Part shown: positions 1 through 7,426 of the stretch, one piece after another | How positions within the stretch are numbered: the first letter of the stretch is position 1 | Layout: each line of letters opens with the position of its first letter | NCBI GenBank assembly: GCA_029261435.1 | Contig: JAJDBI010000176.1 | Coordinates: 1 to 7,678 of the forward strand | Source of the DNA: Nitrospinaceae bacterium | GTDB lineage: Bacteria; Nitrospinota; Nitrospinia; Nitrospinales; VA-1 | Direction of reading: 5' to 3' | DNA length: 7,678 nt | Translations under genes and position numbers: made by a program | The notes under the pieces: model-generated | What the model saw: the letters and a program-made list of their open reading frames with translations, nothing else | Databases searched by the model: none | What the model was told of the DNA's origin: nothing

Positions 1-329
1 ATCAGGTTTTTAAGGTTTTCAGACTCATTCAACGCCCGGGCTCCCTCTGTGCCAATTTTATTCTGCCCCAGTTTTAGGGATTCAAGATTTGCCAAACGTG
101 GAGATTCGGCTAGAGCACGGGCTCCTTCATCTCCGATTCGATTAAAATTCAAATTCAAGGCCTTAAGTCTTTCAAGGTTTTGAGACCTTCCCAGCGCCTG
201 AGCTCCTGCATCCGTAATATTATTTTGAGAAAGATTCAAGGAAACCAAACTGTTCAATCTTTCAGATTGCGAAAGAGCAATCACCGCTTCATCAGTCAAA
301 CCATTATTCTTCAAGTCTAATGTCTCTAA
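1..329 (-). repeat. Second LRR block, four 81-base units plus the start of a fifth
   Basis: Residues 239-346 form four units of exactly 27 residues, and a fifth begins at residue 347. The units at 266, 293 and 320 are more alike than those in the first block, sharing N-x-I-x-D/E-x-G-A-x-A-L and a following S or ES. The block continues past the left edge, so its total number of units is unknown. Confidence 0.75.
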
Positions 330-1043
330 CTCCGACACAAAGGGAAAGTCCAGCAATACCATAACCCCAAAGTCGCCAATTAATGCCTCCCCCACCTGAT
401 TCAACCTGTTGTTGCGATGAAGATCTTTAAACCATTCCATCAACTGAAAACGCTTCCAAGCCTGCTTGCCACTTTTCTCAATAGGGTTATAAGCCAGTTG
501 GATGTTATGAAGCTGACGCAGTTTTTTCGAACTCGTGAGTTCGATGGCTCCAGGGCCCTTAATCAGGTTATAGTTCAGGTTCAACTCCGTCAATTGTGTC
601 AGGGTATCCGAATCCGCAATAGCCTTAGCGCCCGCATCAGTGATCTGGTTATGGTAAAGGTTGAGAGTTTTCAGATTCGAAAAAGTCCTGGAGTTGGAAA
701 TGATCTCCACTCCCTTGTCGGTTATAAAATTATGCTCCAGATGTAGTGATTGAAGATTTTTCAGGTTAGGAGATTCAGCCAACGCACGAATGCCTTCATC
801 GCTGATATGGACCTTATACAAAATCAGAGTCGTGATAGAACGTACCAATGGAGTTTGGGCTAGAACAGCCAGCCCCGAATCGCCCAGATTCTTTTCATTA
901 ATCCGGAGGACGTTATCATTGCGCTTAATTTTTTTCTGGATGTACTTCTCGACAGCCGTTCCAGACATTGCCCCAGAAGTAGCCCCCAAGGTAAAAACAT
1001 AAAAAAAGACCAGGGCCAAAGTCTGCATGCGGAATAGAAACAT
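1..1043 (-). CDS. Exported leucine-rich-repeat protein (C-terminus beyond the window)
   Basis: The frame is open for 347 codons from ATG 1043 to the left edge with no stop, so the gene is cut by the window. Residues 1-28 look like a Sec signal peptide: a short start with one Arg, a hydrophobic core (LALVFFYVFTLG) and a small-residue stretch (ATSGAMSG) suited to signal peptidase I. From residue 43 the protein is built of LRR units of exactly 27 residues, consensus LxxLNLxxNxIxDxGAxALxxSxxLxx, with unit starts at 43, 70, 97, 124, 151 and 178, then 239, 266, 293, 320 and 347. Residues 205-238 form a degenerate 34-residue unit. The DEGARAL pattern resembles ribonuclease-inhibitor or GALA-type LRRs, which act in protein binding; no partner or enzymatic role can be read here. 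A TAG lies in frame two codons upstream of the ATG, so translation cannot start earlier. No good Shine-Dalgarno is seen. The gene lies 60 bases after lpxD and may have its own promoter. Confidence 0.85.
   Translation of the reverse strand, partial: MFLFRMQTLALVFFYVFTLGATSGAMSGTAVEKYIQKKIKRNDNVLRINEKNLGDSGLAVLAQTPLVRSITTLILYKVHISDEGIRALAESPNLKNLQSLHLEHNFITDKGVEIISNSRTFSNLKTLNLYHNQITDAGAKAIADSDTLTQLTELNLNYNLIKGPGAIELTSSKKLRQLHNIQLAYNPIEKSGKQAWKRFQLMEWFKDLHRNNRLNQVGEALIGDFGVMVLLDFPFVSELETLDLKNNGLTDEAVIALSQSERLNSLVSLNLSQNNITDAGAQALGRSQNLERLKALNLNFNRIGDEGARALAESPRLANLESLKLGQNKIGTEGARALNESENLKNL
432..917 (-). repeat. First LRR block, six 81-base units
   Basis: Six in-frame units of 81 bases encode residues 43-204 of the LRR protein. 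The first (residues 43-69) is a weaker capping unit. Units starting at 97, 124 and 151 match the LxxLNLxxN.I core well. The sixth (178-204) keeps the leucine, Asn and Ile positions but loses the GAxAL half. The units are diverged in DNA, so they look old rather than recently expanded. Confidence 0.75.
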
Positions 1044-1103
1044 AATCTATAACTTCAAATGACAGTGTTAATTATTTATCGAAACAACGTTGATATAAAT
1101 ATT
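1044..1103 (-). other. AT-rich spacer between lpxD and the LRR gene
   Basis: This 60-base gap is much richer in A and T than the genes on either side. It holds no convincing terminator stem. TTGTTT and several TAAT or TATA-like hexamers occur on the minus strand, but none forms a well-spaced -35/-10 pair that I would call a promoter. The base composition is compatible with a promoter for the LRR gene; this is inference only. Confidence 0.25.
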
Positions 1104-2132
1104 CTAACGGGCGGGAGGATTGTTTTCAATCTCATTTAAACGTGCTTCCAGATCACGCACTTTCCGGGCCAGATCGGGAAGCTTTGGCAAAGCAGTCACA
1201 TATTTTTTCCACTCGCCCAAAGGAATCGCTGGGTGCCCTCCATAAACATTGTTGCTTTCAATATTACGGAAAGTACCCGACTGAGCCGTGAGGGTAACCT
1301 GATCTCCAAGCGTAACATGATCGGCAACACCCACCTGCCCTGCAAGCACCACATGATGACCCAGAGTACAGCTTCCCGCCAGCCCCACCTGAGCAACAAG
1401 AATTGAATGCTCTCCAACTGTACAATTGTGAGCCACCTGAACCAGATTATCTATTTTTGTTCCCTTTTTGATGAGCGTAATGCCCATGGCCGCTCGATCT
1501 ACACAACTGTTTGCCCCAATCTCAACATCGTTCTCAATCACCACTCGACCGATCTGATTGATTTTATAATGTGCTCCTTTTTCATCGAGGGTATAGCCGA
1601 AACCATCTGCCCCGATCACCACTCCAGCATGAAGGACCACACAGCTCCCCAGTTCTGTATCGGAATAAAGTGTGACATTGGGGTACAAAATCGTATGACT
1701 CCCAATCCGACATCGATCACCAACAACCACACCGGGATATAAAAAAACATTGTCGGAAATTTCCACATCATCCCCAATGCATACCCCTGCGGACAAAGTG
1801 ACCTGTTCGCCGAGCTTAACATTCCTGCCAATCACCGCTCTGTCATGCACACCAGGTTTGGGCCGTGGCTCTGGGTGAAATTCCCTCAGCAAACGGGCAA
1901 AAGCAAGTTCGGGACTGGCAACTATAACCTGGCAAACGGGAGTATCTATCTCTTTCTTTACCAACACAGCGGAAGTTTGAGAACGATTCAATACATCGAG
2001 GAAGATTTTTTTGCTGAGAAAAGTGATATGTCCTTCCCCGGCCTGCTCAATACCTCGTATTCCCGATATGTCAAGTGAACCATCGCCTATTAACGTCCCA
2101 CCAACCAATTCAGCAATCTTTTCCAGCTTCAT
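1104..2132 (-). CDS. lpxD: UDP-3-O-(3-hydroxyacyl)glucosamine N-acyltransferase LpxD
   Basis: LpxD transfers a 3-hydroxyacyl chain from acyl carrier protein to the 2-amino group of UDP-3-O-acylglucosamine, the third step of lipid A synthesis, in the cytoplasm. The protein from ATG 2132 is 342 residues, against 341 for the E. coli enzyme. The N-terminal domain opens MKLEKIAELVGG and contains HITFLS at about residues 35-40. A left-handed beta helix of hexapeptide repeats (I/V-G-x-x-x-x type) spans about residues 95-290, with GADGFGY at 174-180. The catalytic histidine is in QVAHN (His235). A C-terminal helix (KVRDLEARLNEIE) ends the protein, as usual. The open frame extends 8 codons further to 2156, but those codons contain the ribosome-binding site, so I chose 2132. 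It follows lolD by 39 bases. The usual neighbours fabZ and lpxA do not follow; an LRR gene does. Confidence 0.97.
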   Translation of the reverse strand: MKLEKIAELVGGTLIGDGSLDISGIRGIEQAGEGHITFLSKKIFLDVLNRSQTSAVLVKKEIDTPVCQVIVASPELAFARLLREFHPEPRPKPGVHDRAVIGRNVKLGEQVTLSAGVCIGDDVEISDNVFLYPGVVVGDRCRIGSHTILYPNVTLYSDTELGSCVVLHAGVVIGADGFGYTLDEKGAHYKINQIGRVVIENDVEIGANSCVDRAAMGITLIKKGTKIDNLVQVAHNCTVGEHSILVAQVGLAGSCTLGHHVVLAGQVGVADHVTLGDQVTLTAQSGTFRNIESNNVYGGHPAIPLGEWKKYVTALPKLPDLARKVRDLEARLNEIENNPPAR

Positions 2133-2137
2133 GGTTT

Positions 2138-2148
2138 CCCCTTCCTTT
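2138..2148 (-). promoter_or_regulatory. Strong ribosome-binding site of lpxD
   Basis: On the minus strand AAAGGAAGGGG ends 5 bases before ATG 2132. This purine run is the best Shine-Dalgarno in the window and settles the lpxD start on MKLEK, because an earlier start at 2156 would place the site inside the coding region. It suggests that lpxD is translated independently of lolD. Confidence 0.8.
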
Positions 2149-2171
2149 AAATTCAACTCTTCAAACGACTT

Positions 2172-2897
2172 TTAAATGACCAGGTTCTGACTGGTGGGGC
2201 CAACTTTCCCATCGACCAATTCCATCACCCGGTCCAGCTTCCTGGCTACTCTCTGACTATGTGTGACAATCACAAAAGTCTGATTAAATTCCTCATTCAA
2301 TTTACGGATCAATTCTATCAACTGGTCGCTGGCATGATAGTCCAGGTTTCCGGTTGGTTCATCGGCTAAAAGCAGGTCCGGCTGATTGACAAGCCCTCTC
2401 GCAAGAGCCACGCGCTGGCTTTCGCCTCCCGACAGTTCGCCAGGCTTATGATGCATGCGATCCTTCATGCCCACTTCACACAATAAATACTCAGCCCGCT
2501 CTTTAGCCAAACGCTTGTCCTGGTTGCGGATGAGGGCTGGAAACATAGCATTTTCCAAGGCGGTAAAATCGGGCAGCAAATTGAAAAACTGAAACACAAA
2601 TCCAATATGTGTATTGCGGAAGTTTTCTAAATAACCGTTGGACTGCTTATAAATATTTTTCCCTTGAAATAAAACGCTTCCGGTCAATGGTTTATCGAGT
2701 CCTCCCAGAACATGAAGAAGAGTGCTCTTCCCCACACCGGATGCGCCGACAATTCCCAATACTTCCCCCGACAATACCTTAAGGTTCATCTGAGCAAGAA
2801 CATGAATCACCTCGCGTTTAGTTGAATAACTTTTATCAACACCAACTGCTTCGATCAGGCATTTTTGTTCTGGAGTTTCGGGACTCAAGTCACTCAT
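2172..2897 (-). CDS. lolD: Lipoprotein-releasing ABC transporter ATP-binding protein LolD
   Basis: This is the cytoplasmic ATPase of the Lol exporter, which releases outer-membrane lipoproteins from the inner membrane to the carrier LolA. The 241-residue protein has all ABC motifs: Walker A GASGVGKST (51-59), Q-loop in VFQFFNLLPDFTALENAM (Gln103), signature LSGGE (155-159), Walker B LLLADEPTGNLD (175-186) and H-loop His213 in IVTHS. The Q-loop region is typical of the LolD/MacB family. The start at 2897 overlaps the lolC stop by 8 bases and has GGAAGG 8 bases upstream, so translation is probably coupled to lolC. A longer open frame reaching back to 3098 would overlap lolC by about 200 bases and is rejected. 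MacB-type or other FtsX-partner ATPases share these motifs; the lolC neighbour supports LolD. Confidence 0.95.
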   Translation of the reverse strand: MSDLSPETPEQKCLIEAVGVDKSYSTKREVIHVLAQMNLKVLSGEVLGIVGASGVGKSTLLHVLGGLDKPLTGSVLFQGKNIYKQSNGYLENFRNTHIGFVFQFFNLLPDFTALENAMFPALIRNQDKRLAKERAEYLLCEVGMKDRMHHKPGELSGGESQRVALARGLVNQPDLLLADEPTGNLDYHASDQLIELIRKLNEEFNQTFVIVTHSQRVARKLDRVMELVDGKVGPTSQNLVI

Positions 2898-4158
2898 AAC
2901 GCAAACCTTCCACAGGGTCCATTCGGGAAGCTCTCCAAGCCGGGTACAATGAGGCCAAAAAACAAATGACAATAGAAAAAACAACAATGAGAAACGAATC
3001 GAGATACTCAATTTCTGAGGGGAGCTTATCCAGATAATACACATCGCTGGGAAAAGCCGTGATACCAAAAAGAGTTTCGATGAAACCGACAATCTCATTC
3101 AGGTTCGGCACAATAGTAAATCCGCCGATACAACCTATCGCTGTTCCTGTTACCCCAATGATCAAACCCTGAAAACTGAATATTTTCATGATGCTGGATC
3201 GGGAAGCCCCCATGGACTTAAGAATCGCGATTTCCTTACTCTTTTCCATAACCACCATAAACAAGGTGCTGACAATATTAAAGGCAGCCACTAGAATAAT
3301 CAGGATCAAGATGATAAACATCACAACTTTTTCCAGACGCAGGGCAGAAAATAAATTCTTATTCATCCGCATCCAGTCTCTGGCGTAATAAGGAAACCCC
3401 AGGTTATCTTGAATTTCTTTTGCCACCTGATCCGCTCTCTCAATATCTTCTACCTGGATCTCAATGCCACTGACCTTCCCTTTCATCGAGAAAAATTTCT
3501 GAGCCGCATGCATGGAAATAAAAGCCAGGTTGGAATCGTACTCAAACATTCCAGACTCAAAAAATCCTACCACCCTGAACAGTTTAATCTTGGGAACTAG
3601 ACCCATGGGCGTCACTCTCGATGCAGGAGAAATCATCGACACAGCATCATCGTTTTGCAATCCCAACCGATGCGCCAATTCTTTTCCCAGAATGATTCCA
3701 TCTCGGCGTGGTTTCCCGGGATTGTCTTCCGGGTCTTCAAGCATTTTCAGGCTTCCCTGTACCAGGTTTTTTCCCAGATCCGAAACTCCAGCCTCTCGCT
3801 CAGGGTCAACCCCTCGAACCACAACACCGGTGCTATTGCTCCCATATGTCAGCATCACCTGACTCAGGATGAACGGAGCCGCTGCATTCACACCTTCGGT
3901 TTGTGTTATTTTTTTAATAATGGCTTCGTAATCATCCATTCCCGTCCGGGAGATATTCGTGACCACAACATGACTGTTTGTGCCCAGTATCTTATCCCGC
4001 AAGTCTTTGCCAAACCCAGACATGACAGCAATAACCACAATCAATGCCATGACACCGAGTGCAACCCCACCAACGGAAATCCAGGTATTGAGCGAAATAA
4101 ATTTCTGGGTACGCTTGGCCTTGAGATGGCGCAAGCTAACGAAAAGTTCGTAGGACAT
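2890..4158 (-). CDS. lolC: Lipoprotein-releasing system permease, LolC/LolE family
   Basis: This is the inner-membrane subunit that, with LolD, extracts mature lipoproteins for delivery to LolA. The protein is 422 residues, close to the family's usual 400-415. Four membrane segments can be seen, at about residues 27-48, 279-304, 331-353 and 387-405. A large periplasmic domain lies between the first two (about 49-275). The C-terminal FtsX domain holds EKSKEIAILKSMGAS (305-319) and the ending YPAWRASRMDPVEGLRYE, both typical of LolC/E. It starts 42 bases after lysS; the first start codon after the lysS stop in this frame is ATG 4158, which has no clear Shine-Dalgarno. Only one such subunit is encoded here, so it may act as a homodimer or with a partner elsewhere. 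LolC and LolE cannot be told apart by eye, and the symbol is given for the family. Confidence 0.93.
   Translation of the reverse strand: MSYELFVSLRHLKAKRTQKFISLNTWISVGGVALGVMALIVVIAVMSGFGKDLRDKILGTNSHVVVTNISRTGMDDYEAIIKKITQTEGVNAAAPFILSQVMLTYGSNSTGVVVRGVDPEREAGVSDLGKNLVQGSLKMLEDPEDNPGKPRRDGIILGKELAHRLGLQNDDAVSMISPASRVTPMGLVPKIKLFRVVGFFESGMFEYDSNLAFISMHAAQKFFSMKGKVSGIEIQVEDIERADQVAKEIQDNLGFPYYARDWMRMNKNLFSALRLEKVVMFIILILIILVAAFNIVSTLFMVVMEKSKEIAILKSMGASRSSIMKIFSFQGLIIGVTGTAIGCIGGFTIVPNLNEIVGFIETLFGITAFPSDVYYLDKLPSEIEYLDSFLIVVFSIVICFLASLYPAWRASRMDPVEGLRYE
2906..2911 (-). promoter_or_regulatory. Ribosome-binding site of lolD inside lolC
   Basis: GGAAGG on the minus strand lies 8 bases before ATG 2897, within the last codons of lolC. 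It supports the short lolD start and the 8-base overlap of the two genes. Confidence 0.65.
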
Positions 4159-4200
4159 ATCAGGAACGAAAAAAATAAATGACCGGTTTGTTTTCCCGAA

Positions 4201-5712
4201 TCAGGACTCTTTTTTCAATTGCGGGAAAAGAATAACATCTCTTATGGACGGGCTATTGGTCAACAACATAACCAATCGGTCAATCCCTATACCTTCCCCA
4301 GCCGTGGGAGGCATGCCATATTCCAGAGCGCGGATAAAGTCGTGGTCCATCCAATGGGCTTCTTCATCACCCGCCTGGCGTTCTGCGACTTGTTCTTCAA
4401 ACCTTTGTTTCTGGTCTATCGGATCATTCAACTCAGTGTAGGCATTAGCAATTTCTTTTCGGCCAATGAACAATTCAAATCGTTCCACCAGGCTCGGGTC
4501 ATCTTCTTTTTTCTTGGAGAGCGGTGAGAGTTCAATCGGGTAATCGGTGATGAACACTGGCTGAACAAGCTCAGGTTCAACAAAGTGGTCAAACAATTTC
4601 GCTAAAATTTTAACATGATGATCTTTCTTCTCGATGGAAACCTTATTTTCCAAAGCAAACTCTACTGTTTTTTGCGGATCATCAAGAACCTCCTCACCGA
4701 TACCACCAATCTCTATCAACGACTGTCGAAATGTGCAACGCTTGAACGGCTGGGAAAAATCTATCATTATTTCTCGGGTTTCTCCTCCTTCTTGCGAAGT
4801 GTAGGGAAACTGGTAATTATTTTCCGGAAATACCCGGTCGCAAATATACCGAAACAATTCTTCCGTCAAGTCCATCAAGTCATTGTAGTCAGCGTAGGCT
4901 GTGTAAAACTCTACCATAGTAAATTCAGGATTATGCTCAGTAGAGATTCCCTCGTTCCTGAAATTTCTATTGATTTCATAAACCCTTTCAATGCCTCCCA
5001 CCACCAATCTTTTCAGGTACAACTCGGGAGCCACACGAAGAAACAACTCCATATCCAGCGCGTTGTGGTGGGTCTTGAATGGTTTTGCTGTGGCTCCTCC
5101 CGGTATCGACTGCATCATCGGGGTCTCCACCTCCAGATACTTGCGTTCGTTCAGATAATCGCGCAACGCCTGGATCATGCGACTTCTGGCAACGAAAACT
5201 TTCTTTACATCAGGGTTAACGATCAAGTCTACATAACGTTGCCGATAACGAAGCTCAACATCTTTAAGTCCATGCCACTTTTCAGGAAGCGGCAGGAGCG
5301 ACTTGGAAAGCAGGGTCACCTTACTGGCGAACAGGGTCAACTCACCAGTTTTGGTTTTTGAAATTCTACCCTCTACACCAACAATATCCCCAACATCAAA
5401 CTTGCCAAATATTTCGTAAGCAGTTTCACCCAGAGAAGTCTTATTGATAAAAACCTGAATATCTCCAGATGCGTCCTTGATATTCACAAACGTGGTCTTT
5501 CCATGCTTGCGCCGACTCATCATGCGCCCGGCTGTTATATATTCCGAGCTTTTCTCATCCAGTTCTTCTTTAGATTTTTCTGAATACTTTTCCACCAGTT
5601 CAGACAAGGTGGTGCTTATATGAAATCGGTTGATGTATGGAGAAATTCCCATGCCACGAAGTTCATCGAGTTTTTCACGCCTGAGTTTAACCAACTGTCC
5701 TAAATCTTCCAT
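4201..5712 (-). CDS. lysS: Lysyl-tRNA synthetase, class II
   Basis: The enzyme charges tRNA-Lys with lysine using ATP in the cytoplasm. The 503-residue length matches bacterial LysS (about 490-510). An N-terminal helix is followed by an OB-fold anticodon-binding domain (about 58-136, AGRMMSRRKHGKTTFVNIKD). The class II catalytic core begins near RYRQRYVDLI (155-164). Motif 1 lies around LEVETPMM (193-200), motif 2 is FRNEGISTEHNPEFTMVEFY (251-270) and motif 3 is GEGIGIDRLVML (472-483). The start MEDLGQLVKLRREKL agrees with the family pattern, ending in GISPY. The tail is FPQLKKES, where many homologues have an FP..RP-type end. No strong Shine-Dalgarno precedes the start, only an A-rich AAAAAGAA. 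It is followed after 42 bases by lolC, an association seen in several diderm phyla. Confidence 0.97.
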   Translation of the reverse strand: MEDLGQLVKLRREKLDELRGMGISPYINRFHISTTLSELVEKYSEKSKEELDEKSSEYITAGRMMSRRKHGKTTFVNIKDASGDIQVFINKTSLGETAYEIFGKFDVGDIVGVEGRISKTKTGELTLFASKVTLLSKSLLPLPEKWHGLKDVELRYRQRYVDLIVNPDVKKVFVARSRMIQALRDYLNERKYLEVETPMMQSIPGGATAKPFKTHHNALDMELFLRVAPELYLKRLVVGGIERVYEINRNFRNEGISTEHNPEFTMVEFYTAYADYNDLMDLTEELFRYICDRVFPENNYQFPYTSQEGGETREIMIDFSQPFKRCTFRQSLIEIGGIGEEVLDDPQKTVEFALENKVSIEKKDHHVKILAKLFDHFVEPELVQPVFITDYPIELSPLSKKKEDDPSLVERFELFIGRKEIANAYTELNDPIDQKQRFEEQVAERQAGDEEAHWMDHDFIRALEYGMPPTAGEGIGIDRLVMLLTNSPSIRDVILFPQLKKES

Positions 5713-5745
5713 GCGATATCTATTCTTTTTCGTTTTGGAGAAGCA

Positions 5746-5785
5746 CCGGGAAACCCGGGGCAGTGAACCCGGAAATTATTCCGAG
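5746..5785 (-). promoter_or_regulatory. Overlapping inverted repeats in the lysS leader
   Basis: Three stems can be drawn in the minus-strand RNA. Stem I pairs CUCGGAA with UUCCGGG around loop UAAU (5785-5768, including one G-U pair). Stem II pairs CCGGG with CCCGG around an 8-base loop (5772-5755). Stem III pairs CCGGG with CCCGG around UUU (5758-5746). Stem II shares bases with both others, so I plus III and II are mutually exclusive. No U-run follows stem III, so it does not look like an intrinsic terminator. A role in processing or in control of lysS is possible but unproven. Confidence 0.4.
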
Positions 5786-5813
5786 TATTCTGGCAGGCAC
5801 ACAAAAACATTCA

Positions 5814-7400
5814 TTACCGGGCGAACTCTGTAAACCGGGTTTCACGAACCACCGTGATTTTAATTTCACCCGGATAGGTCACCTCTTTCTCAATTCTCTT
5901 CGCCACATCTCTGGCTAAAATGCTGGCCTCTTGATCGTTCGCGCCTGTAGGCATAACAATGATCCGTACCTCACGACCCGCCTGAATGGCAAAGGTTTTT
6001 TGCACCCCTTTGAATGAGTCGCCAATTTCTTCCAGCTGGGTCATGCGCTTGATATAAGTTTCGAGCATTTCTCTACGTGCTCCAGGTCGAGAGGCTGAAA
6101 TGGTATCGCCCGCCGCCACCAGGACAGCATAAGGGGATTCAGCCTCTTCATCTTCATGGTGAGCAGCAATGGAGTTGATGACGAAAGGGTGCTCATTATA
6201 TCTTTTCGCTATATCAACACCCAACTGAGTATGCGTTCCATCTGTCTGATGATCGATGGCCTTGCCAATATCGTGCAGCAACCCTGCCCGTTTAGCCAGA
6301 GCTACATTCAAGCCCAACTCTCCGGCAATGGCTCCACATACAAAAGCTACTTCCTGCACATGCTCAAGAACGTTCTGGGTGTAACTCGTGCGATATTTAA
6401 GCCGCCCTAATAATTTAACCATTTCAGGGTTAAGATTATCGATGCCAACATTTAAAACAGCCTGTTCACCGGCTTCCTGAATCTGCCGGGTGACTTCCTT
6501 CTTACATTTATTAACGACGTCTTCAATACGACCGGGATGAATCCGTCCGTCGAGGGTCAGCTGTTCCAAAGCTCGGCGGGCCACTTCCCTTCTAATAGGG
6601 TCAAACCCAGACAATACGACCGCACCAGGGGTATCATCTATGATCAAATCGATCCCTGTAGCCTGTTCCAAGGCGCGTATATTTCTTCCCTCCCGGCCTA
6701 TGATCCGTCCCTTGATATCATCGCTTGGAAGTTCCACCACTGAAACTGTGCTTTCCGCTACATGGTCTGAAGCAAGCCTCTGGACAGCCATGGTGATGAG
6801 CCTGCAGGCTTGATCATCAGCGGTCTTTTTAACATTCTCCTCAATTTTTTTCACTTCCCGGGCCGCGTCCATCTTGGCTTCATCAAGGATCTTGTTTTTG
6901 ACCTCTTCCCGGGCCTTGTCAGCGGTGTATGAACCAATCACCTCAAGCTTTTTCAGTTCCTCCTGAACCAGCTTCTGGTACTCCAGTTTTTGACTCTCAA
7001 CCTCTTTCTCTTTACCTGCGATTTTGTTGTTTTGCTCTTCAAGGTCTTTTTCCCGGGTCTGAAATTTTTGGTTTTCCGCCCTGACTTCCCGTTCTTTTCT
7101 TTCCAGCTCGGTTTCCAGACTACGAAGCCTTTCCCGCTCCCCTTTCATTTCTTTTTCAAGCTCAGCTTTTACGACCAAGGATTTTTCGCGCGCTTCAATC
7201 TCTGCAGTCTTCAGCTTGCTCAACACTTCCTGCTCTGCTTCATGGACAATTTTCTTTTTACGCTCCTCCGCTTCTTTTATCTGGTATTCGGTAAACATTT
7301 TACGCAAAAAATATCCAACGGCATAGCCAATCACCAAAGTAAAAGACATCCCGATAATAAGTGTTGTAAAAGTGACATGAATGGTGGAGAAAATTTCCAT
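5814..7400 (-). CDS. rny: Ribonuclease Y
   Basis: RNase Y is a membrane-anchored endoribonuclease that starts mRNA decay. The 528-residue protein has the full family architecture: an N-terminal membrane segment (about 9-31), a long charged coiled coil (about 38-200, rich in Glu, Lys and Arg), a KH RNA-binding domain with GRIIGREGRNIRALE (231-245) and a metal-dependent HD hydrolase domain with the His-Asp pair at 376-377 in LLHDIGKA, plus HHED at 414-417. Length fits the usual size of about 520. A GAGG ribosome-binding site lies 10 bases before ATG 7400, a slightly long spacing. The gene is 50 bases downstream of the cyclo-ligase gene across a terminator-like hairpin, and 101 bases upstream of lysS. 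Nothing suggests truncation or frameshift. Confidence 0.97.
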   Translation of the reverse strand: MEIFSTIHVTFTTLIIGMSFTLVIGYAVGYFLRKMFTEYQIKEAEERKKKIVHEAEQEVLSKLKTAEIEAREKSLVVKAELEKEMKGERERLRSLETELERKEREVRAENQKFQTREKDLEEQNNKIAGKEKEVESQKLEYQKLVQEELKKLEVIGSYTADKAREEVKNKILDEAKMDAAREVKKIEENVKKTADDQACRLITMAVQRLASDHVAESTVSVVELPSDDIKGRIIGREGRNIRALEQATGIDLIIDDTPGAVVLSGFDPIRREVARRALEQLTLDGRIHPGRIEDVVNKCKKEVTRQIQEAGEQAVLNVGIDNLNPEMVKLLGRLKYRTSYTQNVLEHVQEVAFVCGAIAGELGLNVALAKRAGLLHDIGKAIDHQTDGTHTQLGVDIAKRYNEHPFVINSIAAHHEDEEAESPYAVLVAAGDTISASRPGARREMLETYIKRMTQLEEIGDSFKGVQKTFAIQAGREVRIIVMPTGANDQEASILARDVAKRIEKEVTYPGEIKITVVRETRFTEFAR

Positions 7401-7426
7401 AGTAATAAGACCTCAATATTTAAAAT

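Noticed and set aside
417..1002. Plus-strand frames opposite the LRR gene
   Set aside because: The minus strand carries an unbroken 347-codon frame with a regular repeat and a signal peptide; the plus frames are shadows.
2133..2156. Eight-codon N-terminal extension of lpxD
   Set aside because: It contains the strong Shine-Dalgarno AAAGGAAGGGG for the ATG at 2132, and LpxD proteins normally begin near MKL.
2898..3098. N-terminal extension of lolD by 67 residues
   Set aside because: It would overlap lolC by about 200 bases and does not resemble ABC proteins; the ATG at 2897 has GGAAGG upstream.
3655..4182. Plus-strand open frame of 175 codons antisense to lolC
   Set aside because: lolC is intact across it, and the predicted protein is low in recognisable structure.
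4615..5361. Long plus-strand open frame of 248 codons
   Set aside because: It lies wholly antisense to lysS, whose motifs are complete; the translated product shows no recognisable domain, and it is best explained as a shadow frame.
5713..5813. T-box riboswitch before lysS
   Set aside because: The gap is too short for one, no T-box consensus sequence is seen, and there is no terminator with a U-run.
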